Assembly (NCBI RefSeq): GCF_947039875.1
Contig: NZ_CAMRAN010000008.1
Span: 41,863 to 105,862 of the forward strand
Reading direction: 5' to 3'
Source: an uncultured Photobacterium sp.
Lineage (GTDB): Bacteria > Pseudomonadota > Gammaproteobacteria > Enterobacterales > Vibrionaceae
Length of the DNA: 64,000 bases
Shown: in pieces, positions 37,226-44,959 of the stretch
Numbering within the stretch: the stretch's first letter is position 1
How the letters are laid out: each line of letters opens with the position of its first letter
The notes under the pieces: generated by a model
Seen by the model: the letters and a program-made list of their open reading frames with translations, nothing else
What the model was told of the DNA's origin: nothing
Database searches by the model: none
Made by a program: the position numbers and the translations under genes

Positions 37226-37465
37226 TTAATGGTTTAATTTGGCGTTAATTTTTAATACCAATTGAGACTTAGTATTCGTCACTACGTCAATTTTATTCTC
37301 TCTAATATAAGAGAATTGCGCTAACAACAAGCTTAACTCTTCTTTCATTAATTGTAAGTGACGTGAGGTTCTGTGGCGAGTAATTTCACTGACAAGCCTT
37401 TCCTTCGCTTGTAATGCAGTTGTTGCTTTCATAGTCTTCTTTTTTGAACAGAAGAAGAAGTTCAT
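37226..37465 (-). CDS. Small hypothetical protein
   Basis: 79 residues from ATG 37465, which has AAGGA about nine bases upstream; the frame extends ten codons further to another ATG without a good ribosome site. The protein starts MNFFFCSKKKTMKATTALQA and is basic and largely helical (RLVSEITRHRTSRHLQLMKEE). Not recognised. Its terminator is shared with artM. Confidence 0.55.
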   Translation of the reverse strand: MNFFFCSKKKTMKATTALQAKERLVSEITRHRTSRHLQLMKEELSLLLAQFSYIRENKIDVVTNTKSQLVLKINAKLNH

Positions 37466-37620
37466 AGTAAATATCCTTATTTTTATAAACACCATATTAA
37501 AGATATTAGATTATGCTTCTAAATACTATGAAATAGTTTCATATTTGTTAACTAAATATAATTTTTATATAAAACAAGTGGGACAGTATTATACACTCGC
37601 GACCATCCCACTTTATTTAA

Positions 37621-38298
37621 TTAGCGCAATTCTGTTACAGCATAATTTTGCTGCATATAATCAGGCATACCATCCATATTACGAAGATCATCGTAGCATT
37701 TTACTTTATCACAAGTAAAAGAATCACCAGCAGAAAGTCGACCCATAAGTGTTGTCCATTGAACACCTTGAGTCCAAATACCGACAAAACCAGCTGTTTT
37801 AGGTAAATAAGTTATATTTTCATCACTATCAAAACTAAACGACACTACTGTTTCATGTGTTTTTTCATCATATGACACATCCGTAATTGACGGTGATACT
37901 GCGACTTTACCATCTAAAACAATAGTAGAAACTGTTGGTAGTACTTCTGCTAACATTACTTTAAGTTTTGCAGGATCTGCTTCGTATGATTTATATGCAT
38001 CCATAGATTGAGCAAAAGCAAAGGGGCCGATAACCATGTTAGATACTTCAGGAGTCGCCGCCGTGCCAAAACCCTTACCTGGATTAGGGGTAACTCTAAA
38101 TTTTACATCATAATGATTATCTTGTTTTGTTGCATAATCATATACAAGTCCCCAATTATTTCCGTGAGCCATACTTATCATTTGGACTGATTCAGCCAAA
38201 GGAGTATCAAGTACTGGTTGAGAAAACGAAAGAGTTTCACTATGTGCTGATTGTGAAACAGCAGCAAGCAAAAAAGTAATTGCTAATTTTTTATTCAT
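37621..38298 (-). CDS. Secreted protein of unknown function
   Basis: 225 residues with a clear signal peptide (KKLAITFLLAAVSQSAHS, cut before ETLSF). The mature part contains a pair CDKVKC near the C-terminus that could form a disulfide, and mixed beta-rich sequence (ETVVSFSFDSDENITYLPKT). No family is recognised. It is a single gene between the small gene at 37.2 kb and the lysine riboswitch region. Confidence 0.7.
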   Translation of the reverse strand: MNKKLAITFLLAAVSQSAHSETLSFSQPVLDTPLAESVQMISMAHGNNWGLVYDYATKQDNHYDVKFRVTPNPGKGFGTAATPEVSNMVIGPFAFAQSMDAYKSYEADPAKLKVMLAEVLPTVSTIVLDGKVAVSPSITDVSYDEKTHETVVSFSFDSDENITYLPKTAGFVGIWTQGVQWTTLMGRLSAGDSFTCDKVKCYDDLRNMDGMPDYMQQNYAVTELR

Positions 38299-38564
38299 TA
38301 TATTTGCCTATATTATTATACATCCTGAGTATGCATAATGCGTACAGCCATGATTAATGTCGAGATATTACCCCATTAACATATAACTTAATTAACCTTT
38401 AAAATTAAACCAATATAAAAACCCTCTCAATTAACAAGTGAATAAATACACACTATAAGTGAAAATATACTCACCCAACTAAGTTGATGAATTTTAAACC
38501 TATTAAACTATTAAACGTGTTTTTTATTGCTTGTGAGAAATATCTAGGTATAGTCAAGACTAAT

Positions 38565-38739
38565 CCTTTGAGTAGAGGCGCGCTGCCTAAAAGTATTCGG
38601 TTGGAGGGAGATCCCCAATGAGAGCCGAAGAAAGGAGTCAGCGCCGAAGTAATTATTGAGTCATCAATAATCGCTGGTTCTGTATTTAATAAGTACAGAA
38701 CTGCCATAGTTATGTTGTCTATGGAGCGCTACCCTAAGG
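38565..38739 (+). ncRNA. Lysine riboswitch aptamer (L box)
   Basis: The segment aligns by eye with the lysC leader of Bacillus subtilis: GAGTAGAGGCGCG, AAAAGTATTCGG, AGCGCCGAAGTAATTATT with its pairing partner AATAATCGCTGG, a long hairpin GTTCTGTA/TACAGAAC, and the closing ATGGAGCGCTACCC. The P1 stem pairs CCTTTGAGTAG (38565-38575) with CTACCCTAAGG (38729-38739), with two mismatches. Lysine binding is expected to stabilise P1. The open frame on the opposite strand here is not a gene. Upstream, 38299-38564 is AT-rich and holds the promoter, not resolved. Confidence 0.93.
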
Positions 38740-38788
38740 GATAAGAAGTATTATTTCTCAAGAAATCTGTTTCTCTATCCTTTCGGTA

Positions 38789-38823
38789 GATCTCCACCTT
38801 ATTATAGGTGTTTAAGAGATCCA
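38789..38823 (+). promoter_or_regulatory. Expression platform: hairpin that hides the ribosome-binding site
   Basis: GATCTC (38789-38794) pairs with GAGATC (38816-38821) and CACCT (38795-38799) with AGGTG (38806-38810). The right arm contains the AAGAGA ribosome site just before ATG 38823. There is no T run, so control looks translational: the hairpin closes the start when lysine is bound. Confidence 0.7.
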
Positions 38824-40412
38824 TGAATTTAGTTCACTATTCTGATTCGTTATTATCAGTAGTTCCCGCACTACTGGCAGTTATTCTTGCAATTACTACC
38901 CGCCGCGTATTGTTATCTTTAGGCGTGGGCATTATTGCAGGATCAATCCTTCTAAATAATTTCAACCCACTCGCAGCACTACAATATCTTTTACATCAAA
39001 TTCTTGGCTTAGTTTGGGCTGATGGTGCAATCAATACCAGTAACGTTAACATGTTATTATTCATGTTATTACTCGGCGGTTTGATTAGCTTAATGACCGC
39101 AACTGGCGCAACTAAAGCTTTTGCTGAATGGGGTGTTCGTCGCTGTAAAGATCGTCGCAGTGCCAATATCTTAACGGGTATGATGGTGTTTGCTTTCTTT
39201 ATTGATGACTTTTTCCACAGCCTGTCTGTTGGACCTATTTGTCGTCCAGTAACCGACCGTTTTCAAATTTCACGTGCAAAATTGGCTTACCTGTTAGATT
39301 CAACCGCAGCACCTGTATGTGTTATTACCCCTATTTCATCGTGGGGCGCCTATATCATTGCGATCCTTGGTGGTATTTTGGTGACCAACGATATTACTGA
39401 AACGAGTCCGATTTCATTATTCGTACAGATGATTCCAATGAATCTGTACGCTGTGTTTACCTTATTAATGGTACTTGTGGTTATCACGTTCCAACTTGAT
39501 ATTGGTCCAATGCGTAAGCACGAAGAGCGCGCACGTGACGGCCAACTTTGGGATGAATCAAAAGGTCACCCAAAAGGGCTAGAAATCACTACAGAAGGTG
39601 AAGGTAATGGCACCATGATTGATATGGTCTTACCAATTCTTACTCTGACTGTTTCTAGCGTTGTGTTTATGATCATCAGTGGCGCAGAAGTTTTAGCCGC
39701 TAAAGGTCTGGCATTTAGCTTAATTGGCTCAATCGAGCATACAGATGTAGGTTCATCATTAGTGTATGCCGCATTATGTAGCCTTGCTGTATCTATCTTA
39801 TTGGCCCTACGCTTAAAGTTACCACTAAAAACATGGTTAACAGCTGCACCTCAAGGTGTTCAAGCAATGATGCCAGCGATTATCATTCTATTATTTGCAT
39901 GGACAATTGGTACTGTTGTCAGCGATATGGAAACTGGCCAATACTTAGCATCATTAACAAAATATGGCCTACCTGTTGAGTTACTGCCTGCATTAGTGTT
40001 CTTACTTTCATGTGGTATGTCTTTTGCGACCGGCACTAGTTGGGGTACATTTGGTATCATGCTGCCATTGGCAGGTGATATGGCGATTGCAAGTGATGTT
40101 AACTTATTAATGCCTATGCTATCAGCAGTATTAGCAGGTTCTGTCTTTGGTGATCACAGTTCACCGATTTCAAGCACCAGTATTTTGTCAGCAACAGGTG
40201 CAGGCAGTCATCACATGGATCACGTTATGACGCAGTTACCTTACGCATTAACTGTCGCTTTTGGTGCTTTCCTTGGTTACCTTGCAATGGGTATTACCGG
40301 ATCAACCGTTACCGGTATTGCAGTAAGCTCTGTTTGGTTCATCGGTTGCTGCGTCTACCATGTACGTCAAGATAAGAAGCAACAACTTGTAGTTGCAACA
40401 CAAACGCATTAG
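38823..40412 (+). CDS. lysW: NhaC-family transporter under lysine riboswitch control, probable lysine transporter LysW
   Basis: 529 residues from ATG 38823 (the frame opens at GTG 38808 inside the sequestering hairpin). About eleven membrane helices. NhaC-type segments: FIDDFFHSLSVGPICRPVTD and SCGMSFATGTSWGTFGIMLP, and GDHSSPISSTSILSATGAG. Members of this family preceded by a lysine riboswitch were named LysW and proposed to import lysine; Na+/H+ antiport is the alternative. The riboswitch makes lysine the likely ligand here. Confidence 0.85.
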   Translation: MNLVHYSDSLLSVVPALLAVILAITTRRVLLSLGVGIIAGSILLNNFNPLAALQYLLHQILGLVWADGAINTSNVNMLLFMLLLGGLISLMTATGATKAFAEWGVRRCKDRRSANILTGMMVFAFFIDDFFHSLSVGPICRPVTDRFQISRAKLAYLLDSTAAPVCVITPISSWGAYIIAILGGILVTNDITETSPISLFVQMIPMNLYAVFTLLMVLVVITFQLDIGPMRKHEERARDGQLWDESKGHPKGLEITTEGEGNGTMIDMVLPILTLTVSSVVFMIISGAEVLAAKGLAFSLIGSIEHTDVGSSLVYAALCSLAVSILLALRLKLPLKTWLTAAPQGVQAMMPAIIILLFAWTIGTVVSDMETGQYLASLTKYGLPVELLPALVFLLSCGMSFATGTSWGTFGIMLPLAGDMAIASDVNLLMPMLSAVLAGSVFGDHSSPISSTSILSATGAGSHHMDHVMTQLPYALTVAFGAFLGYLAMGITGSTVTGIAVSSVWFIGCCVYHVRQDKKQQLVVATQTH

Positions 40413-40432
40413 TAATAACGCGATTAAATAAT

Positions 40433-40496
40433 GATCCCCGTTCGTTTTCGTGCTTATTTGATTTATTCTAGAGCACTAAACCGCGGGGATTTTTTG
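40433..40496 (+). terminator. Terminator of lysW
   Basis: ATCCCCG and CGGGGAT enclose an inner GTGCT/AGCAC stem and are followed by a T run. Confidence 0.8.
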
Positions 40497-40511
40497 ATCA
40501 GGAGATAAACA

Positions 40512-40952
40512 ATGGAATATTTACATACGATGGTACGTGTCAGTGATTTGAATGCCTCACTGGACTTTTACTGCAATAAATTAGGGTTAGTTGAAACAAA
40601 TAGAAAAGAGAGTGAACATGGGCGTTTTACATTAGTATTTTTAGCCGCTCCTGCTCAAGCACAAGTGGCAACAGCAATCCAATCGCCGCTATTAGAGTTA
40701 ACCTATAATTGGGATACTGAAACCTATACTGGCGGCCGTAATTTTGGTCATCTTGCATTTCGTGTTGATGATATTTATCAATTGTGCCAACACTTACAAG
40801 ACAGCGGCGTGACGATTAATCGCCCACCCCGTGATGGTCATATGGCTTTTGTCCGTTCGCCTGATGGTATTTCAATTGAATTACTGCAAAAAGGTGAGCC
40901 GCTATCCCCTGCTGAACCGTGGATTTCACAAGCTAATATTGGTGAGTGGTAA
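40512..40952 (+). CDS. Glyoxalase I-like VOC-family protein
   Basis: 146 residues of the vicinal-oxygen-chelate fold, resembling lactoylglutathione lyase. Candidate metal ligands are His5 (YLHTM), Glu in LLELTYN, His in FGHLAF and Glu in SIELLQK, the four positions used by GloA. It would convert the hemithioacetal of methylglyoxal and glutathione to lactoylglutathione. The extended C-terminus (~15 residues after the last ligand) is slightly unusual, so another VOC activity is possible. AGGAG precedes the start. Confidence 0.82.
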   Translation: MEYLHTMVRVSDLNASLDFYCNKLGLVETNRKESEHGRFTLVFLAAPAQAQVATAIQSPLLELTYNWDTETYTGGRNFGHLAFRVDDIYQLCQHLQDSGVTINRPPRDGHMAFVRSPDGISIELLQKGEPLSPAEPWISQANIGEW

Positions 40953-40966
40953 CCATTAATCAACAC

Positions 40967-40997
40967 TGCCACAGGCATAGATGGTATTTCTGTGGCA
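40967..40997. terminator. Hairpin between converging genes
   Basis: TGCCACAG and CTGTGGCA pair around 15 bases between the glyoxalase-like gene and qnr. The flanking T run is short, so this is a weak terminator candidate. Confidence 0.5.
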
Positions 40998-41018
40998 ATC
41001 ATTAATTAACATAACTAT

Positions 41019-41669
41019 CTATAAAACAATAATACCTAAATTTCCCAATAATTGTTCTTGTTGCCAATCACAAATTTGAACCCCTTCTAAAGATACTCGG
41101 CGAACATCAACATTATCAAGATCAACATGGCATAGGTTAGCCTCATTAAATATCGCTTGTTGCCATTGCTCACTTGAAAATTCACCACGGCTTAAATCCG
41201 AACCTTTAAATGACACGCCGATTAAATTAGCACCACGCCAACGGTTTTCAAATAGCTCACATTTCTCAAGCATCACACTCTCGAAATTGGCATAACTTAA
41301 ATCACACCCAGAAATAAATGCCGAGCAAAAGAAAGAATTATGAGTAATGTAATTAGCAAAAGATGCATAATGAAAATCAGCACCTTTAAGGTTACATTGG
41401 TGCAATTCAATACCAAAGCATTGCGCGTTACGAAAATTTGCCATTGCTAAATTACAACCTTTAAAACTGGCATCTTTTAATTTCGTATAAGCAAAACTGC
41501 AACCGTCAGTCTCTCCTGCTTCAATAAAGCTACAATCAATAAAACAGGCATCTGTTAAGTTTGCTCGTGAAAAATCACAACAATAAAACTGACATTGTTC
41601 AAAGGTTGCTTCACTTAAATCTTGATGAGAAAAGACTTCACCGTCGAATTTTTTTTTTGAAACATGCAT
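41019..41669 (-). CDS. qnr: Qnr-type pentapeptide-repeat protein
   Basis: 216 residues of pentapeptide repeats (A/C-D/N-L/F-x-x), a right-handed beta-helix that mimics DNA and protects gyrase and topoisomerase IV from quinolones. Qnr landmarks align by eye with QnrA along the full length: HQDLSEATFEQCQFYCCDFS, ACFIDCSFIEAG, FFCSAFISGCDLSYANF, LEKCELFENRW and the C-terminal CDWQQEQLLGNLGIIVL. Start taken at ATG 41669; the frame opens one codon earlier with TTG. Chromosomal Qnr genes are typical of Vibrionaceae, so this is not in itself evidence of acquired resistance. Confidence 0.92.
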   Translation of the reverse strand: MHVSKKKFDGEVFSHQDLSEATFEQCQFYCCDFSRANLTDACFIDCSFIEAGETDGCSFAYTKLKDASFKGCNLAMANFRNAQCFGIELHQCNLKGADFHYASFANYITHNSFFCSAFISGCDLSYANFESVMLEKCELFENRWRGANLIGVSFKGSDLSRGEFSSEQWQQAIFNEANLCHVDLDNVDVRRVSLEGVQICDWQQEQLLGNLGIIVL

Positions 41670-41897
41670 CAATAATTACTCTATTTAAGTCTAAAAACGG
41701 TCCTATATTAATAACAATAAACCATTAATTACTAGTAAAAATAGTGAACTAATAAGTGTTTTTTTACATTAACTTAAATATCCAAATCTAGCGCTTGTAA
41801 GGGGTGTTAGTCCTGTTATTTAAAACAAAAAGCATGAACGTTTATTGTTTTTATTATCACCTCATAAAGGCATCATTATAACGCTAGAAATCGGCAT

Positions 41898-41948
41898 AAA
41901 AAAACAGCCACTGATATTGATAAACAATCAATCTCAACAGCTGTTTTT
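41898..41948 (-). terminator. Terminator of the cystatin-like gene
   Basis: AAAACAGC and GCTGTTTT close a long stem that includes ATTGAT/ATCAAT; read on the minus strand it ends in a T run. The rest of 41673-41981 holds no gene. Confidence 0.7.
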
Positions 41949-41981
41949 CGTCAAAGAGTACGGTTAAATAATAACCATAAC

Positions 41982-42380
41982 CTATAAATGATTAGGCACA
42001 TCACAATTTGAAGCAGAGCCAACCTTCTTCTTCACAGAATTAACCGTGTAAGTGTTTTTTAAACTGCGGAAGACTTTTGCCATATAAACGTCATGATTTT
42101 CGATAGAAAATGTAACGTTATAATTCATACCAGCAACAACTTGCTGAGTTACGTGAATAACATTTTTAAGTTGGTGATCACCTGCAATTTCTTTTACAGC
42201 CGCTTGTGCCGCAGCCATTACTTCAGGTGTAATCTCACCTTTCTGCCAACCGCCAGGAATTGCGTGAGTGGAGCCACAGCCCGTTTGCATATTTGCCTCG
42301 TTAGTCGTTTTAATATCTTGCGCACTACATGCCACTAATGCTAATGAACCCAAAGCAACAACCAGAAGTTTCTTATTCAT
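41982..42380 (-). CDS. Cystatin-like lipoprotein
   Basis: 132 residues. The signal peptide ends in a lipobox (LALVACSA), so the mature protein is probably anchored at Cys18. The mature part has a cystatin pattern: an early Gly pair (IPGGWQ), a helix (MAAAQAAVKEIAG), then QQVVAGMNYNV, which contains the QVVAG signature of cysteine-protease inhibitors, and two Cys that could form a disulfide. Bacterial cystatin-like lipoproteins are rare and their targets unknown. The start has AGGA upstream. Inhibitory activity is inferred from the motif only. Confidence 0.78.
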   Translation of the reverse strand: MNKKLLVVALGSLALVACSAQDIKTTNEANMQTGCGSTHAIPGGWQKGEITPEVMAAAQAAVKEIAGDHQLKNVIHVTQQVVAGMNYNVTFSIENHDVYMAKVFRSLKNTYTVNSVKKKVGSASNCDVPNHL

Positions 42381-42471
42381 GACTTTTCCTATTTATAGTA
42401 AACATATCTATAACAACATAAAAACAGTGTTCATTGCAAATAAAATTGAAAAAAAATATTAATTTGCAAGT

Positions 42472-42813
42472 TTACACTACATATTTTCGATAAAATTGCT
42501 GACTAATATCTTCAATCTCAACACTAATTGCAATATCAGAATGAAACATCGACGCAACATTATGTAATATTAACTCTGACAACGTATCTTTCTGTTGATC
42601 AGAACGACCGGGTAAAATACGTAATGTAATATGCACAAATGGCTTTGCTATTGTACCTGTACGATAAACCTCATAAGGAATAAGGCGGGTTTTTATGTCT
42701 TCTTCTTCAAAAATACCTGAACTAAAAATAGAAAGATGCGTGGTTGTCATTAATTCAGTTAAATCAATGTCTGTTTCTAAATCCTTGGCATATTCCACGA
42801 TACAATGTGGCAT
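42472..42813 (-). CDS. 5-carboxymethyl-2-hydroxymuconate isomerase-family protein
   Basis: 113 residues of the CHMI/HpaF fold, related to tautomerases, with the catalytic Pro2 (MPHCIVEYAKDLE). Typical ending: SVEIEDISQQFYRKY. The family acts in homoprotocatechuate breakdown, but no other genes of that pathway are nearby, so the substrate is uncertain. The start is preceded by GAGGGA. Confidence 0.82.
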   Translation of the reverse strand: MPHCIVEYAKDLETDIDLTELMTTTHLSIFSSGIFEEEDIKTRLIPYEVYRTGTIAKPFVHITLRILPGRSDQQKDTLSELILHNVASMFHSDIAISVEIEDISQQFYRKYVV

Positions 42814-43149
42814 GTTGTTAGTCCCTCTTTAATACAACTAATATTTTGTAACACTAGCACCGAATAAATATCATAACCGCTTAATATCGCTAATATTAGT
42901 TCACCAATTTAGGATTTAATTACTAATGTATCAATCTGTGATCAATGCCACTATTTAATGATAATTTTTGATGCGGAATAATAATGTCTATCCTGTTGTT
43001 GACTTCTGCGAGATTCAATCATTCTTTAGATAAAATAGTAACTCTACAGCACGCAAGAAATAGATTCTCTATTTCATTCGTATCTTCATTGTAAGAAAGG
43101 TGAATGTCATGATATCCGCAATATTTACTTATACAGAATTACTTTAGGC
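42814..43149. other. Intergenic region without a clear gene
   Basis: AT-rich, between two minus-strand genes. A 36-codon frame at 42984-43094 on the plus strand is not convincing. No hairpin or operator stands out. Confidence 0.5.
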
Positions 43150-43599
43150 TTATCGAACACTTGAATAGAGAGCTAAAACAACAAAGCCAATAAAGACAAT
43201 ACCATTGATCATTGTTCGTACTGCATGTAATCGCCCCCATTTATTAAGGTCATTTCTCGTTTGTTCGGAATCAACATCTATATCATCAGCCATTAAGCGA
43301 TTATTCGTTGGCATCATTCGAAGGTAGGTATACGGTCCATTGATATGCATAATAAGCGCAATGCCAAACCACCACCAATTACTAGAAACAAAAGATGCAA
43401 CTAATGCAAGTATCGTCACTACTAAAGACAGCGATAAAACTAGAATATGCGTCCGATGAAAAAAAGGTTTAAAAAACTCAATAGCAGTTTGTCTACTAAC
43501 GGTAAGTAATATTGGATGTACAACCACTAAGGCTGCTAATGCAACACCAAAAATAATACTCATTCCTAAAATTATTGATAAAATTAATATTTCAAACAT
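43150..43599 (-). CDS. Membrane protein, DUF1772-like
   Basis: 149 residues with four hydrophobic helices. The segment WGRLHAVRTMIN near the C-terminus is typical of DUF1772 (anthrone-oxygenase-like) membrane proteins. Last gene of a three-gene minus-strand operon after cytochrome b561 and a second membrane protein, with an 18-bp gap. Function unknown. Confidence 0.65.
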   Translation of the reverse strand: MFEILILSIILGMSIIFGVALAALVVVHPILLTVSRQTAIEFFKPFFHRTHILVLSLSLVVTILALVASFVSSNWWWFGIALIMHINGPYTYLRMMPTNNRLMADDIDVDSEQTRNDLNKWGRLHAVRTMINGIVFIGFVVLALYSSVR

Positions 43600-43617
43600 T
43601 ATAATTATTCCTAAAAA

Positions 43618-44103
43618 TTATTTACGCTCTTTGCCCAATGCTGGCTTAAATGCACCTAAAATAAGTTCAAGCAGTAAAGGAATAACATTGGACATTCCCA
43701 CAAGTTGTTCTAACTTAGATTTATAAATAAACGCCTGACTGACAGCACTCCCTTGTTGTAGTGATTGTTTAGCCAACTCAACTAACTCAGGCATCATCGG
43801 CACAAGAAAAACAAAAGCATTTATAGACAAAAAAGCAGTCATCAATAACTTTACTTTTAACCAGTTTGGCTTTATTTCAAACTGGAAAAAGAGGATGGTA
43901 TCTGAGATTATTTTTAACAATAAGCCCGGTAAAATAAGGATATAAGCACTCATTTCCTTATAAATCGATACGTGATAAGCCGTACTGGCATCACTGTGCC
44001 CAAGCACTGCACCGATGACAATATGTGAAAGGATCCCGCCCACATACATAATAGTGCCAATTTCTTGAATAAAATCTAAAATTTTCCTACGAAATATCGA
44101 CAT
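43618..44103 (-). CDS. Membrane protein of unknown function, DUF2269-like
   Basis: 161 residues with about four hydrophobic helices (GTIMYVGGILSHIVIGAVLG, ILILPGLLLKI, LLMTAFLSINAFVFLVPMMP). The conserved His in SHIVIG suggests a possible haem or metal contact, which is speculative. It sits between cytochrome b561 (11 bp upstream) and the DUF1772-like gene, so the three probably form one redox-related membrane unit. Confidence 0.6.
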   Translation of the reverse strand: MSIFRRKILDFIQEIGTIMYVGGILSHIVIGAVLGHSDASTAYHVSIYKEMSAYILILPGLLLKIISDTILFFQFEIKPNWLKVKLLMTAFLSINAFVFLVPMMPELVELAKQSLQQGSAVSQAFIYKSKLEQLVGMSNVIPLLLELILGAFKPALGKERK

Positions 44104-44114
44104 AATTCATATCC

Positions 44115-44648
44115 CTACTCTTTGCGTAAACCAAACCACATACGAGAAAACAAGCCATCTTTACGAATAAACTGATGATAAATAAAGGCTAATATATGTC
44201 CTGCAATTAGTAGCGTTAATATACCCCCTAAAATACTATGTGCCATGCGTGGTGGAAACTCATTAAATGTCTCAGGAAGTGGCGCACCAGAACCAGTAAA
44301 AACAATCTCAAACAATCCCGCCATACTTGCGATAGCTAAACCGCTACCCGCCATTAAAATAACGATTAAATAGAACAAGTAATGTATCGCAACGCCAAGT
44401 TTATTAAATAATGTATTTCCAATATCTGCATAGGATGGTTTTACCGTAACAAAACGCACAACTAGACGAACAAGCATTAATACAAGAATGATAATTCCTG
44501 TTAACATATGCATCTTTAAATAAAATAATCTTTGAGGCTCGGTATTTGATGTCGCACTTAAAACATTACCGCCCATGATAAGTCCTAAAATAATCATGAC
44601 AGCTAAAAGCCAGTGTAATATGACTAAAATTGGGTGATAGCGTTTCAT
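44115..44648 (-). CDS. Cytochrome b561 family protein
   Basis: 177-residue dihaem membrane cytochrome. Four helices and His in the expected places: YHPILVILHW (helix 1), LKMHMLTG (helix 2), AIHYLFYLIV (helix 3) and AHSILGG ... AGHILAFIYHQF (helix 4). These proteins pass electrons between quinol and other acceptors; the partner here may be the two following membrane proteins. First gene of the operon. Confidence 0.9.
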   Translation of the reverse strand: MKRYHPILVILHWLLAVMIILGLIMGGNVLSATSNTEPQRLFYLKMHMLTGIIILVLMLVRLVVRFVTVKPSYADIGNTLFNKLGVAIHYLFYLIVILMAGSGLAIASMAGLFEIVFTGSGAPLPETFNEFPPRMAHSILGGILTLLIAGHILAFIYHQFIRKDGLFSRMWFGLRKE

Positions 44649-44891
44649 TGACTAACTCCTAAAAGAAAACACCTTATGTTGTAATTTTAATTGCATCTAT
44701 TGTAATTGTAATTGCATATGTTTCATCACTGATAAAACATTGCTATTGCATTGTGTGAGATGTGGTCATGTAAATGAAAAAATACACCATATATCACCAG
44801 CCGAATCAACTAGAACAAGCAGCGTAGTATGGATAATTAAATCCCTTTCAACTAAATTTATTACCTATAAGGCTTAATCTTAGGCTTAATC

Positions 44892-44959
44892 TTGGACAGC
44901 CATATATTTACACGGTTAATCTTGGACAGCCATATATTTAAACTTAATTTGGACAGCCA
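44892..44959. repeat. Three direct copies of TTGGACAGCCA
   Basis: Copies at 44892-44902, 44922-44932 and 44949-44959. The first two lie in a 30-bp direct repeat (TTAATCTTGGACAGCCATAT). The inverted core TGGCTGTCCA recurs at 46212-46221 on the other side of the transposase gene. The remaining 44649-45138 is AT-rich without a gene. Confidence 0.85.

Noticed and set aside
38471..38707. Open frame on the minus strand over the lysine riboswitch
   Set aside because: It is the complement of the aptamer, whose conservation comes from RNA structure.
41019..41669. Recently acquired resistance gene
   Set aside because: No integron, insertion sequence or base-composition break flanks it, and chromosomal qnr is usual in Vibrionaceae.
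42984..43094. 36-codon open frame in an intergenic region
   Set aside because: Short, low-complexity relation to nothing known and only a weak ribosome site.
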